DNA from: Roseovarius autotrophicus
GTDB taxonomy: Bacteria; Pseudomonadota; Alphaproteobacteria; Rhodobacterales; Rhodobacteraceae
DNA length: 64,000 nt
Direction of reading: 5' to 3'
Assembly: GCF_018069895.1 (NCBI RefSeq)
Contig: NZ_JAGQDH010000010.1
Location: 27,983 to 91,982 of the forward strand
Position numbers and translations under genes: made by a program. Below are positions 15,697 to 24,102 of this stretch, in pieces (the first letter of the stretch is position 1; the number at the start of each line of letters is the position of its first letter). The notes beneath the pieces are model-generated. The model saw only the letters and a program-made list of their open reading frames with translations, had not been told where the DNA came from and did no database searches.

Positions 15697-17754
15697 TCAG
15701 TTGGCGATGAACCACTGATGCGAACGATAGGGAGAGGTCCAGTAGTAGTCATAGGTCTTGGACGTGAGCGGCTGCACGTTCTGCAGGCTGTTGTGGTGGA
15801 CGTAAGGAGACGGGATTTCGCCCACGATCCCGATCTTGAGCATCTGGTCGGCATGGATGCGCACGATCTCTTCGCCGATCTTGCTCGATTCGGGCGTGCC
15901 GAGCGGCACCGACAGGAACTGCTCGGAGAGATCCCACAGCTTCTGGATGTCGGCAGGCGGCTCGATACCCTCTGCGCCGCCCGTCTCTTTCCACTTGGCC
16001 CATTCGAACCCGCCGCCGGGGTTGAAGAAATCGCCGAAGGGCGGCACCAGCATGGTGGCATCCTGCGCGATGAACGGACCCGAGATGCCGTCATTCTTCC
16101 AGATGAACACGTCCACGTCATTGGCATTGGCGCTGGCACGGTATTCGTCCGATGTCACCTCGCGCAGATCGACGGTCAGTCCCAAATCCTCCCACATGCC
16201 GCGTGACAGTTCGTGCAACTGCACTGGGCTGCCCTGGCTGGCGAAAAGGATGCGGATGGCAAGCGGCCTGCCGTCGGGGCGCTGGCGCTTGCCGCTGCTG
16301 TTGCGGGCAAGGCCCATCTCATCGAGCAGCGCATTGGCCGCCGCCACGTCATGTTCGAGGAACTGCGTCAGCGCATAGTCGGGCACGAAATCGACGGTCT
16401 TGGCCTCCACCGGGATGGCCTGCGCGGGCGTGCCCTGTCCAAGATAGACGATCTCGCGGATTTCCTCGCGGTCGAGGCCCATCGACATGGCTTGTGAAAA
16501 GCGCGGATCGTTGAAGATGTCGCGCAGCACCGGGTCCTTGTGGTTGCGCGCGAAGGAATAATAGACCGTCTCGCCCAGTGTCGGCGCAAGGCTTACCGTA
16601 TAGTTGCCCTTGGCCTCGTTCTCCTTCAGGAGCGGAAAGTCATTGAGCTCGATGGCCTGTTGTTTCCAGGAAATCTCGCCATTCATGACCTTGAGGTTCA
16701 CCACATCGCGCTCGGGGACATATTCCTCGCGGATTTCCGAGATATAGGGCAGTTGATTGCCGCCCGTATCGACCATGTGGAAATAGGGGTTGGCGACAAG
16801 GCGGCGGCCGTTGGAATCCTCGGCCACAAGGATATGGCTTTCCAGCGTCGGCTTGACGGCTACCCCGATTGAGGCGGCCTTGGCGGGGTCTTTCAGGAGC
16901 GGCGAAGGCACGTCCTTCCAGTCGGAGGCGCCGTAGTAGAAATCCACTGCATCCTTCTCGCTGGCAAAGCCGTGCTCGGCGCGCAGGGCGGCGGCGCCGT
17001 CATTGTATTTGTCCATGAAGCGGCCAAGGAAGTGGCGCGGCAGGAAGGTCTGGCCGTAATCCATCGCCCAGCGGTTGATGAGATTGGGCTGCGGTGTGGG
17101 GAAGGTGAAGCTGACGGTGACATCATCCACCGCTTCGACGCGGGCCGGTTCGCCGCCAAAAAGCCAGCGGCCGGGGGTCTGTTCGGTGATCGCCGGGTTG
17201 GTCAGGATGTCGTCATACCAGAACACCACGTCATGCGCGGTGAAGGGCGCGCCGTCGGACCATTTGTGCCCCTTGCGCAGGGTGAAGCTCAGTTGCGTGA
17301 AATCACCGTTCCATGACCAAGCCTTGGCCACGTTGGGCACGATGGTCTTGAGATCGTCGGAGTAACGCACAAGGTTGACATGGCGGACCGACAAAAGGTC
17401 GGAAGTGCCGGATTCAGTGGCGCGCGACACACCCGTCAGGGTGCCGCCGTGCTGACCGATGGCCGTGTAGGGCGCGACGACAAGCGGCTCCTCGGGCAAA
17501 CGCTCGGCCACCGGCGGCAGATTCGGGTTGCCCGCGATGCGCGCGTTGAGCTCTGCCATCGCCGGATTTTCGGCCAGGTCGAGCGTGCAACTTGCCGCAG
17601 ACTGGAATTCGGCCAGTTCGAACTGTTGCGGATAGGCGGGCACGAGGCCCTTCATGTCGGCGACGGTGGCGGGCGGGCAGGCGGCGAATGCCATGGTTCC
17701 GCTCAGGGCCAGCGCCGTGGTGCTGGCAAGCAGCATGTTCTTCTTCGGACGCAT
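15697..17754 (-). CDS. Peptide/solute-binding protein (family 5) of the phosphonate operon
   Basis: This 685-residue periplasmic binding protein has a signal peptide with cleavage near AFA-ACPP (residue 25). SBP family 5 features follow: an early PNVAKAW segment, TLRKGHKWSDGAPFTAHDV and the hinge region SMGLDREEI. It is longer than DppA/OppA (about 535) and close to the 600-700-residue class that pairs with long-loop OppC proteins. It is the first gene of the operon and has a strong Shine-Dalgarno (GGAGG). With phnWX and the monoester hydrolase downstream, the ligand is probably an AEP conjugate or ester, but the sequence does not show the ligand directly. Confidence 0.9.
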   Translation of the reverse strand: MRPKKNMLLASTTALALSGTMAFAACPPATVADMKGLVPAYPQQFELAEFQSAASCTLDLAENPAMAELNARIAGNPNLPPVAERLPEEPLVVAPYTAIGQHGGTLTGVSRATESGTSDLLSVRHVNLVRYSDDLKTIVPNVAKAWSWNGDFTQLSFTLRKGHKWSDGAPFTAHDVVFWYDDILTNPAITEQTPGRWLFGGEPARVEAVDDVTVSFTFPTPQPNLINRWAMDYGQTFLPRHFLGRFMDKYNDGAAALRAEHGFASEKDAVDFYYGASDWKDVPSPLLKDPAKAASIGVAVKPTLESHILVAEDSNGRRLVANPYFHMVDTGGNQLPYISEIREEYVPERDVVNLKVMNGEISWKQQAIELNDFPLLKENEAKGNYTVSLAPTLGETVYYSFARNHKDPVLRDIFNDPRFSQAMSMGLDREEIREIVYLGQGTPAQAIPVEAKTVDFVPDYALTQFLEHDVAAANALLDEMGLARNSSGKRQRPDGRPLAIRILFASQGSPVQLHELSRGMWEDLGLTVDLREVTSDEYRASANANDVDVFIWKNDGISGPFIAQDATMLVPPFGDFFNPGGGFEWAKWKETGGAEGIEPPADIQKLWDLSEQFLSVPLGTPESSKIGEEIVRIHADQMLKIGIVGEIPSPYVHHNSLQNVQPLTSKTYDYYWTSPYRSHQWFIAN

Positions 17755-17835
17755 CGGTTTTCCTCCAGGTGTTGGTGGCGGGATGTTACCGCTAAATTTC
17801 AGCCTGTCATCCCTTTACACGATTCTGTGACGGTT

Positions 17836-17858
17836 AAATGAAACACTATTATTCATTT
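17836..17858. promoter_or_regulatory. Inverted repeat in the operon promoter (candidate LysR operator)
   Basis: AAATGAA (17836-17842) and TTCATTT (17852-17858) are perfect 7-bp arms with a 9-nt AT-rich spacer. They lie about 80 bp upstream of the binding-protein start and just downstream of the lysR stop. The TGAA-N9-TTCA form fits a LysR-type site, and the regulator gene is adjacent. Confidence 0.45.
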
Positions 17859-17889
17859 GATTGCTAAATGTGCGTCGGCAGGGTTTCTA

Positions 17890-18780
17890 TCAGGCGGCGC
17901 GCTTGCGCTGCCCGGCAATCTCGAATAGTGCCGCGACCGCGCTCATATCGCGTTGTTCGGGCAGGGTGACGAGGTAGTGCCCGAGACGCGGCACCGGCTC
18001 GTCCAGAGTGAGGGCGACGATGCGCGAATCGTCCGGCTCGATCTCGCCCGCCATGGCCACGCCCACGCCCACGCCTTGCGCCGCCGCGAGGCGCATCGAC
18101 TCCCACGATCCGAGGTCGATGGCGGTGCGCAGCGCGATCCGCTGCCGCGCGGCATAGGCATCGAACAGCCGCCGCGTACCCGACGCCCCTTCGCGGCGGA
18201 TGAGGTCGAGCGTGCCCACCTCGGCCCATGAAATCCGCGCGCGCCTCGCCAGCGCCGTGTCGCGCCCGACCATGAGCACCACGTCCTCGCGCCGCAATTC
18301 CAGGCACACCAGGTCCGGTTCCGGCTCGGGGAGGGTAACGAAACAGGCCTCGAACGCGCCGTGACGCAACCCTTCGAGCAGGTCATGCGAGCCGTGACAG
18401 CGCGCCTCGATCCGCACGCCGGGGTGGCGCTGGCGGAAGGTGGCGAGAATGTCCATGATGAACTGATGCGTGGTGTAGCCGATCGCCAGACGCCCGGATT
18501 CGAGCGTGGCCAGCCCGCCAAGCGCGCCCGCCACCTCGTCGGAAAGTTGCAGGAGTGCACGCAGGCGCGGCAAAAGCGGCATCAGCAGGGCGTTCGCCTC
18601 GAGCCGGTGGCCCGAGCGGTCGAACAGCCGCGCGCGCAGCTTTTCCTCGATCTGCGACAGGTGGTTCGAGACCGAGGGCTGCGACAATCCCAGATCGCGT
18701 GCCGCTGCCCCGATCCCGCCGCAGCGTGCGATCGCCTCCAGTACCGAGAGTTGCACCAGCGTGAAGGGCGGTTTGGCCAT
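17890..18780 (-). CDS. LysR-family transcriptional regulator
   Basis: This 296-residue LTTR has an N-terminal winged helix (residues 7-65: VLEAIARCGGIGAAARDLGLSQPSVSNHLSQIEEKL) and a LysR substrate-binding domain (about 90-290). The ATG at 18780 follows AAAGGCAGAACG; the upstream extension of the frame is shadow. It lies upstream of, and on the same strand as, the phosphonate operon, 135 bp from its first gene, with an inverted repeat between them. It is the probable activator of that operon in response to AEP or a related compound; this is inferred from position. Confidence 0.88.
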   Translation of the reverse strand: MAKPPFTLVQLSVLEAIARCGGIGAAARDLGLSQPSVSNHLSQIEEKLRARLFDRSGHRLEANALLMPLLPRLRALLQLSDEVAGALGGLATLESGRLAIGYTTHQFIMDILATFRQRHPGVRIEARCHGSHDLLEGLRHGAFEACFVTLPEPEPDLVCLELRREDVVLMVGRDTALARRARISWAEVGTLDLIRREGASGTRRLFDAYAARQRIALRTAIDLGSWESMRLAAAQGVGVGVAMAGEIEPDDSRIVALTLDEPVPRLGHYLVTLPEQRDMSAVAALFEIAGQRKRAA

Positions 18781-18962
18781 CGTTCTGCCTTTTCGGTAAT
18801 CGTGCCGCGCCATGCTTGGGGGATTGGCGCCGCTTGTCCAGCGCCAAGTGGCGCGGAGGCGGCGCTCAAAGGGACGTGAAAATGACGCTCCTGTCTTGCT
18901 GCGGCGGGGCGTGCGGCGTATTGAATTCGCCAGATCGAGTTTCCGCGCCAAAGGATTCCCAG

Positions 18963-19904
18963 ATGTTCGACCGATTTCGCCACCTTCTGCTTGCCGTGAC
19001 CCTGGCCGTTTTGCCGATGGCGTCGCAGGCGCAGCTTGGACCGCTTGTCGATGTGGACGGACTGCGCGCCGCGATCGAGGCCGAAGCGCCCGTCGTGCTC
19101 GATATCCGCGCAAGAAGCGCCTTCGAGAGGGGGCACATCCCCGGGGCGCTCAACGCGCCTTATGGCGTATTTCGCGGCCCGGCCGAAAACCCCGGACAGC
19201 TTGTCACCGAGGCGCATCTGACCGAGGTGCTGCGCGGGCTTGGCATCGCGACAGATACACCCGTGGTGGTGGTTCATCAGGGCGCCGACCAGACCGATTT
19301 CGGCGCGGCGGCGCGGGTTTACTGGACGCTCAAGTCCAGCGGGGTCAGCACGCTGGCCATTCTCAATGGCGGCATGAATGCTTGGACACGGGCCGGGGGC
19401 GCACTGGAAACCGGCCCCGCGCGGCAGGTCGTGCCATCGGACATCACCGTGCGTTTCTCGCGCGAATGGCTGGCCACGCGCGAGGATGTGCAGGCCATCG
19501 TCCAGGGGCGCGACACGGCGCAGTTGATCGACGCGCGCCCCGAGGCGTTCTGGAAGGGCGAGACCAAGCACACCGCCGCGGCGCGCCCCGGCACCCTTCC
19601 GCAGTCGCGCTACTTCACCCATGACCGCTGGTTCGGCCAGAGCGAACCCGCGCTGATCAAACCCGACCTCGTGCGGCAACTGGCGGCAGAAAACGGCTTT
19701 GGCCCCGGCGACCGGCTGGTGAGTTTCTGCAACACCGGGCACTGGGCCGCGACCAACTGGTTCGCGCTGAGCGAACTGGCCGGGATCGAGGGGGTGCGGA
19801 TGTATCCCGAATCGATCGTCGGCTGGTCAATCGCGGGGGGCGAAATGGCCAATGTGCCGGGTCTGCTGCGGAACATGCTCAACAAGATCACCGGCAAATA
19901 CTAA
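18963..19904 (+). CDS. Periplasmic two-domain sulfurtransferase (rhodanese)
   Basis: This 313-residue protein has a signal peptide (cleavage about residue 23, ASQA-Q) and two rhodanese domains. The first (about 35-150) lacks the catalytic cysteine (VVVHQGADQTD). The second carries C256 in SFCNTGHWA, the active-site loop. Rhodaneses move sulfane sulfur from thiosulfate or persulfides to an acceptor. ATG 18963 with AAAGGA upstream is chosen over a start 49 codons earlier because it begins the signal peptide. A YeeE/YedE transporter starts 9 bp later, so periplasmic sulfur handling and uptake look coupled. Confidence 0.85.
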   Translation: MFDRFRHLLLAVTLAVLPMASQAQLGPLVDVDGLRAAIEAEAPVVLDIRARSAFERGHIPGALNAPYGVFRGPAENPGQLVTEAHLTEVLRGLGIATDTPVVVVHQGADQTDFGAAARVYWTLKSSGVSTLAILNGGMNAWTRAGGALETGPARQVVPSDITVRFSREWLATREDVQAIVQGRDTAQLIDARPEAFWKGETKHTAAARPGTLPQSRYFTHDRWFGQSEPALIKPDLVRQLAAENGFGPGDRLVSFCNTGHWAATNWFALSELAGIEGVRMYPESIVGWSIAGGEMANVPGLLRNMLNKITGKY

Positions 19905-19913
19905 GGCGCGCCC

Positions 19914-21044
19914 ATGACAACGGTTACCACGATGCCCGATGCAGCCACAGCGCCGGGCCTTTTTTCGCGTGCGACGATGCTGGTGCTGGTGGCGGCGGTG
20001 GTGCTTTCGGTCGCGCTGATCGCCGGGCCGCGCTCGGGCATGGTGCTGCTGATCGGGCTGGGCTTTGGCCTCACGCTCGAGGGGTTCCGCTTCGGCTTTA
20101 CCGGGCCATGGCGGCGGATGATTCTTGAGCGGGACGCCTCTGGCCTTCTGGCGCAGCTTCTGGCGATTGCCATCGTGGCGATGGCGGCGCTGCCGCTCTT
20201 GGCGGCGAGCGGGGCCGAGTTGAAGGGCGCGCACGCACCCATCGGGCTTGCCATGATCGGCGGGGCCTTTGTGTTCGGCGCGGCGATGCAGATCGTGCTG
20301 GGCTGCGGCTCGGGCACGCTGGTCAATGCCGGAAGCGGCAATGTCGTCAGTGCGTTGGCGCTGCCGTTCTTTGCCATCGGCAGTTTCGCAGGGGCGTATC
20401 ACCTGAGCTGGTGGACCTCGCTTGGCAGCCTGCCGGTCATCGTGCTGGAGGGAACCAGTGGGCTTGGCATCACGCTGCTGGGGCTGGCCGGTGTGGCCGG
20501 TGTGGCGCTCTTGCTCGGGCGCAAGGGAAGCCATCGCCTGCCCGCGCGCTATTGGGGGGCGCTGCTGGCGCTGGCGGCGCTGGCCATCCTGCATCTGGTG
20601 GTGGCGGGGCAGCCCTGGGGCGTGGTGTATGGCCTGGGTCTCTGGGTGGCCAAGGGGGTGGTGGCCATGGGCGGTGATCTGTCCGGCTCGGTGTTCTGGT
20701 CGGCATCGAGCAATGCGGCGCAGGTGCAGGCGAGCCTTCTGACAGATGTCACCTCGCTCACGGATCTGGGCCTCATTGGCGGCGCGGCGCTGGTGGCGTG
20801 GTGGCGGGCAGGGTTGGGCTCGCCGGTGGGAATCCTGCCCGCGCGGGCCTGGGTGGCGGTGATCGTCGCGGGGCTGGTTCTGGGCTATTCCTCGCGGCTG
20901 GCCCTGGGCTGCAATATCGGTGCGTTCTTCAGCGGCATCGCCACCGGCTCGGCCCATGGCTGGGTGTGGTTCGCGGCGGCCTTTGCCGGCTCCTTCGTGG
21001 GCATAAGACTCCGGCCCATGCTGGGACTGGAGGTGCGGCGGTGA
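19914..21044 (+). CDS. YeeE/YedE (TsuA-like) sulfur-compound transporter
   Basis: This 376-residue, highly hydrophobic protein has two YeeE/YedE repeats. Conserved cysteines occur in QIVLGCGSGTL (about residue 136) and ALGCNIGAFFSG (about 331), the positions that relay thiosulfate in TsuA. It is therefore a probable inner-membrane thiosulfate or sulfane-sulfur importer working with the preceding periplasmic rhodanese. A small membrane-anchored protein overlaps its stop codon. Other YeeE members move selenium or other sulfur forms, so the substrate is inferred. Confidence 0.85.
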   Translation: MTTVTTMPDAATAPGLFSRATMLVLVAAVVLSVALIAGPRSGMVLLIGLGFGLTLEGFRFGFTGPWRRMILERDASGLLAQLLAIAIVAMAALPLLAASGAELKGAHAPIGLAMIGGAFVFGAAMQIVLGCGSGTLVNAGSGNVVSALALPFFAIGSFAGAYHLSWWTSLGSLPVIVLEGTSGLGITLLGLAGVAGVALLLGRKGSHRLPARYWGALLALAALAILHLVVAGQPWGVVYGLGLWVAKGVVAMGGDLSGSVFWSASSNAAQVQASLLTDVTSLTDLGLIGGAALVAWWRAGLGSPVGILPARAWVAVIVAGLVLGYSSRLALGCNIGAFFSGIATGSAHGWVWFAAAFAGSFVGIRLRPMLGLEVRR

Positions 21045-21217
21045 GGCGGGTCCATATCACCCTTCTGGTGCTGCTCGGGGTGGGGGTGCTGCTCGCGCTC
21101 GACCGGGCGCAGTCGCAGCCGCTCAACCCCTATAAGGCGCCTCCGATGATCGCGCTCGGCTCGGGGCTGGCAGCCACGGGCGGGCATTGCGCGGCACCAC
21201 CGCCGCCCGCGCGCTGA
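21041..21217 (+). CDS. Small membrane or secreted protein coupled to the YeeE gene
   Basis: The GTG at 21041 overlaps the YeeE stop (GTGA) and has GGAGG about 10 bp upstream. The 58-residue product has an N-terminal hydrophobic segment (residues 5-20, like a signal anchor) followed by NPYKAPPMIALGSGLAATGGHCA with one cysteine. I do not recognise the family. The tight coupling to the rhodanese-YeeE pair suggests an accessory role in sulfur transfer. Confidence 0.55.
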   Translation: MRRVHITLLVLLGVGVLLALDRAQSQPLNPYKAPPMIALGSGLAATGGHCAAPPPPAR

Positions 21218-21230
21218 TCCCGGCACGCCA

Positions 21231-22232
21231 TCAGCGTAACCGCAGCAGCGGGGCCGGGCCGATGGGCACTGGGCCAAGCCATACGCGCCCGTCGCTGAAC
21301 CCGAGCGGGACATCCAGCGTCTCGGGGTTCCCGGCCATGCGCGCCATCATGCCCAGCCCGTTCTCGACCGTCTGCGCCATGCTTTCAGGCAGGACGCCCG
21401 CCACCCGCATCAGCGTCACGATCTCGCGCCAGTTGCGCGCCTTGAGCGTGATTTCACCCTCGGGAAAGCCGCGCGCGTCCACATCCACCGTGCCCGCTGC
21501 CTGAAGGTGCAGATCGCCCCAGCGGCCATTGGCCAGCGCCACCTTGATTCGCGTGGGCTGCGGGCGGGCGCGCTCGATGGCGCTGCGGTCCCAGGGCTTG
21601 TCGAAGGTCACTGTCAGATCGGCGGTGACGCCGCTGATCTGACGCGGCAGGCGGTTCTCGGGATCGAGCAGCGTGTGCCAGGGCGCCGCGAGGGTGAGCC
21701 CCTCGGCGCGCAGCCCGAGGCGATAGTCGAAGCCCTCCAGCCGCTCTGCGGCAAGCGAGAGGGCGGACAGGGCGGAGGTCTCGTCCGTCCGCCCCTGAGG
21801 GGTCACGCGCAGAAACCCGGCCGTCAACGTCATGCGCCGGGGCGCGAGCGCGGTATCGGGCGCGATGACCAGCGAGGCGCGCATGTCGCGGCTTTCAAGC
21901 AGGAACTTTTCCTGCGGGGTGGCGAGCAACTGCCGCTCGGGCCAGACCGCGATGACATGATTGGGCCGGTAGCTGAGTGCGTTGATCTGGAAATAGGGCA
22001 CCTCCCAGGCCAGCCCGCTGCGCGGATCGGCCAGCGCGAGATCGGTGAACGCGGTGTCGAACCGGTTGGGAAAGCCCTGCACATCAAGCGCGCGTGTCTC
22101 GGCCACCCAGCCATCCGTGCGGCGCGCGTCGAACCACCGGGAAAATCCCGCCTCGATACCGCGACTGCCCACAAACCAGTAGCCGCCCCAGAGCGACGCG
22201 CCCAGAATGAGGACCGCAAGCAATAAGCGCAT
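21231..22232 (-). CDS. DUF2125 domain protein
   Basis: This 333-residue protein has an N-terminal signal anchor (MRLLLAVLILGASLWGGYWFVG) and an Arg/Asp-rich beta-strand periplasmic domain typical of DUF2125 (GFPNRFDTAFTDLALADP and LSYRPNHVIAVWP). DUF2125 is widespread in Alphaproteobacteria and has no firm function. I choose the ATG at 22232, which has AAAGGGG at good spacing; an ATG six codons earlier (22250) lacks a ribosome-binding site. It is divergent from the ChaC-like gene, 73 bp apart. Confidence 0.85.
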   Translation of the reverse strand: MRLLLAVLILGASLWGGYWFVGSRGIEAGFSRWFDARRTDGWVAETRALDVQGFPNRFDTAFTDLALADPRSGLAWEVPYFQINALSYRPNHVIAVWPERQLLATPQEKFLLESRDMRASLVIAPDTALAPRRMTLTAGFLRVTPQGRTDETSALSALSLAAERLEGFDYRLGLRAEGLTLAAPWHTLLDPENRLPRQISGVTADLTVTFDKPWDRSAIERARPQPTRIKVALANGRWGDLHLQAAGTVDVDARGFPEGEITLKARNWREIVTLMRVAGVLPESMAQTVENGLGMMARMAGNPETLDVPLGFSDGRVWLGPVPIGPAPLLRLR

Positions 22233-22305
22233 GGCAAAAGCCCCTTTCATGCCTGGTTGGGGCTGTGTTTATAAGGGCGGGTGCGCGAGGAACAGGGGAA
22301 ATGGC

Positions 22306-22830
22306 ATGTGGGTGTTCGGATATGGATCGCTGGTCTGGAATCCGGGATTCGACACGATCGAACGGGTGATTGCGCGGTTGCCTGATTATCGGCGCAGCTT
22401 CTGCATGCGCTCGATCCACCATCGCGGCACGCCCGAGACGCCGGGGCTGGTGCTCGCGCTCGACCGGGTGCCGGGGGGGTCATGCGAGGGGGTGGCGCTG
22501 CGCGCCGCCTCCGATCGCGCCGACGAGGTGCTGGCCTATCTGCGCGAACGCGAACTGATTTCCTCGGCCTATCTGGAGCAGCGGTTGGAGGTGGCACTTG
22601 CCGATGGTCGCCGCGTCGAGGCGGTGACCTATGTGGTCGATCCCGATCACGGGCAGTATTGCGGCGGTATCGATCTGGAGGAACAGGCGCAGATCATCGC
22701 CCGCGCCCATGGCGGGCGGGGGCCGAATACCGAATATCTGTTCAACACCACCGCCCATCTGCAGGAACTTGGCCTGCATGACGGCGAACTTGACTGGCTT
22801 GTGCGCCGGGTGCGCCACCTCTGTGGTTAA
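22306..22830 (+). CDS. ChaC-like gamma-glutamylcyclotransferase
   Basis: This 174-residue protein opens with the family motif MWVFGYGSLVWNPGF and has the glutamate of the active site in AYLRERELIS (about residue 87). ChaC enzymes split glutathione to 5-oxoproline and Cys-Gly in the cytoplasm. The ATG at 22306 follows AGGGGAAATGGC; sequence upstream in frame is not conserved-looking. It is alone in its unit, divergent from the DUF2125 gene. Confidence 0.88.
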   Translation: MWVFGYGSLVWNPGFDTIERVIARLPDYRRSFCMRSIHHRGTPETPGLVLALDRVPGGSCEGVALRAASDRADEVLAYLRERELISSAYLEQRLEVALADGRRVEAVTYVVDPDHGQYCGGIDLEEQAQIIARAHGGRGPNTEYLFNTTAHLQELGLHDGELDWLVRRVRHLCG

Positions 22831-22895
22831 GCCTTGGCTTGACGGGCCAAGCCGCGTAGGCTGCACGCGATAAACACCGTGTCGGGAGCGTCCAG

Positions 22896-24101
22896 ATGGA
22901 CCAGCCGGACCGCGAGGTCGAGCCGCAGTTTTCCTATCCCTACCGCCAGATCATGCTCATGGTGGTCGTGGTCGGGCTGACCGGGTTCGGTGCGTTCCTG
23001 GCCTTGCCACGGGTGATGCCGGTGTTCGAGGCGAACCCGTGGCTGAACGGTTTTATCTTCTTCGTCTTCGTACTGGGCGTGATCGCGACCTTTTGGCAGG
23101 TCTTTCAACTGATCGGCTCGGCGCGCTGGATCGAAGGGTTTGCCGGGCAGGTGCCTGGCCACGAACTGACGCATCCGCCTGCCATGCTCGCGCCGCTTGC
23201 CACCATGCTGCGCGGGCGCGGGCGGCGGATGCAGATCGCCTCGACCTCGGCCCGCTCGATCCTCGATTCGGTGGCGCAGCGCATAGACGAGGCGCGAGAG
23301 ATTACCCGCTATATCGTGAGCTTGCTGATTTTCCTCGGGCTTCTGGGCACGTTCTATGGCCTTGCCACCACTGTTCCGGCGGTGGTCGATACCATCCGCA
23401 GCCTGGCCCCCCAGGAGGGTGAGGAGGGGGTGGAGATCTTCAACCGGCTGATGACCGGGCTCGAGGCGCAACTGGGCGGCATGGGCGTGGCCTTTGCCTC
23501 GTCGCTCCTGGGGCTGTCCGGCTCGCTTGTCGTGGGGTTGCTGGAGCTGTTCGCGAGTCATGGGCAGAACCGGTTTTACCGCGAGTTGGAGGAGTGGATT
23601 TCAACCATCACCCGTTTGGGTTTTGCCGAAGGCGAGGGTGAGGGCAGCGGCGTGGCCCATGTGCTTGACGCGATGGCCGAACAGGTGAGCGAGCAGATGG
23701 ATGCGTTGCAGGCGATGTTTTCGCAAGCCGAGATGGGCCGCGCCATGGTCGATGAAAAACTCGGCATCCTTGCCGATTCAATCGAGCGTCTGACCCATCG
23801 GATGAGCGATCAGAACCCGGTTCAGGTGGCGCTGATGCGCGTGGCCGAGGGGCAGGAGCGGCTCTCCGAGGCGATCGAGGCGCGCGAGACCTCCGAAGGG
23901 CTTGACGCCGAAAGCCGGATGCGCTTGCGCTCGATCGATGTGCAGATGCTGCGCATTCTCGAAGAAATCAGCGCCGGGCGGCAGGAGACGATGACCGAAT
24001 TGCGCACCGATCTGGCCGCGCTTACCCGCCTTCTGGGACAGGCGCGCGCAGGCGCGCAGCGCCCCGCCCGCCCGGTGATTCCGCGCGACGAGGACGGCTG
24101 A
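22896..24101 (+). CDS. MotA/TolQ/ExbB-like membrane protein with cytoplasmic tail
   Basis: This 401-residue protein has predicted helices near residues 18-38 and 50-70, and then near 135-160 and 190-215. The latter pair carries the proton-channel pattern GLLGTFYGLATTVPAV and GMGVAFASSLLGLSGS of the MotA/TolQ/ExbB family. A 180-residue charged C-terminal region follows, probably cytoplasmic and helical. It is followed after 1 bp by a MotB-like protein with D21 in its only membrane helix, so the two should form a proton-driven motor-like complex. Its job is unknown; it is not in a tol, exb or flagellar cluster. Confidence 0.82.
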   Translation: MDQPDREVEPQFSYPYRQIMLMVVVVGLTGFGAFLALPRVMPVFEANPWLNGFIFFVFVLGVIATFWQVFQLIGSARWIEGFAGQVPGHELTHPPAMLAPLATMLRGRGRRMQIASTSARSILDSVAQRIDEAREITRYIVSLLIFLGLLGTFYGLATTVPAVVDTIRSLAPQEGEEGVEIFNRLMTGLEAQLGGMGVAFASSLLGLSGSLVVGLLELFASHGQNRFYRELEEWISTITRLGFAEGEGEGSGVAHVLDAMAEQVSEQMDALQAMFSQAEMGRAMVDEKLGILADSIERLTHRMSDQNPVQVALMRVAEGQERLSEAIEARETSEGLDAESRMRLRSIDVQMLRILEEISAGRQETMTELRTDLAALTRLLGQARAGAQRPARPVIPRDEDG

Positions 24102-24102
24102 G

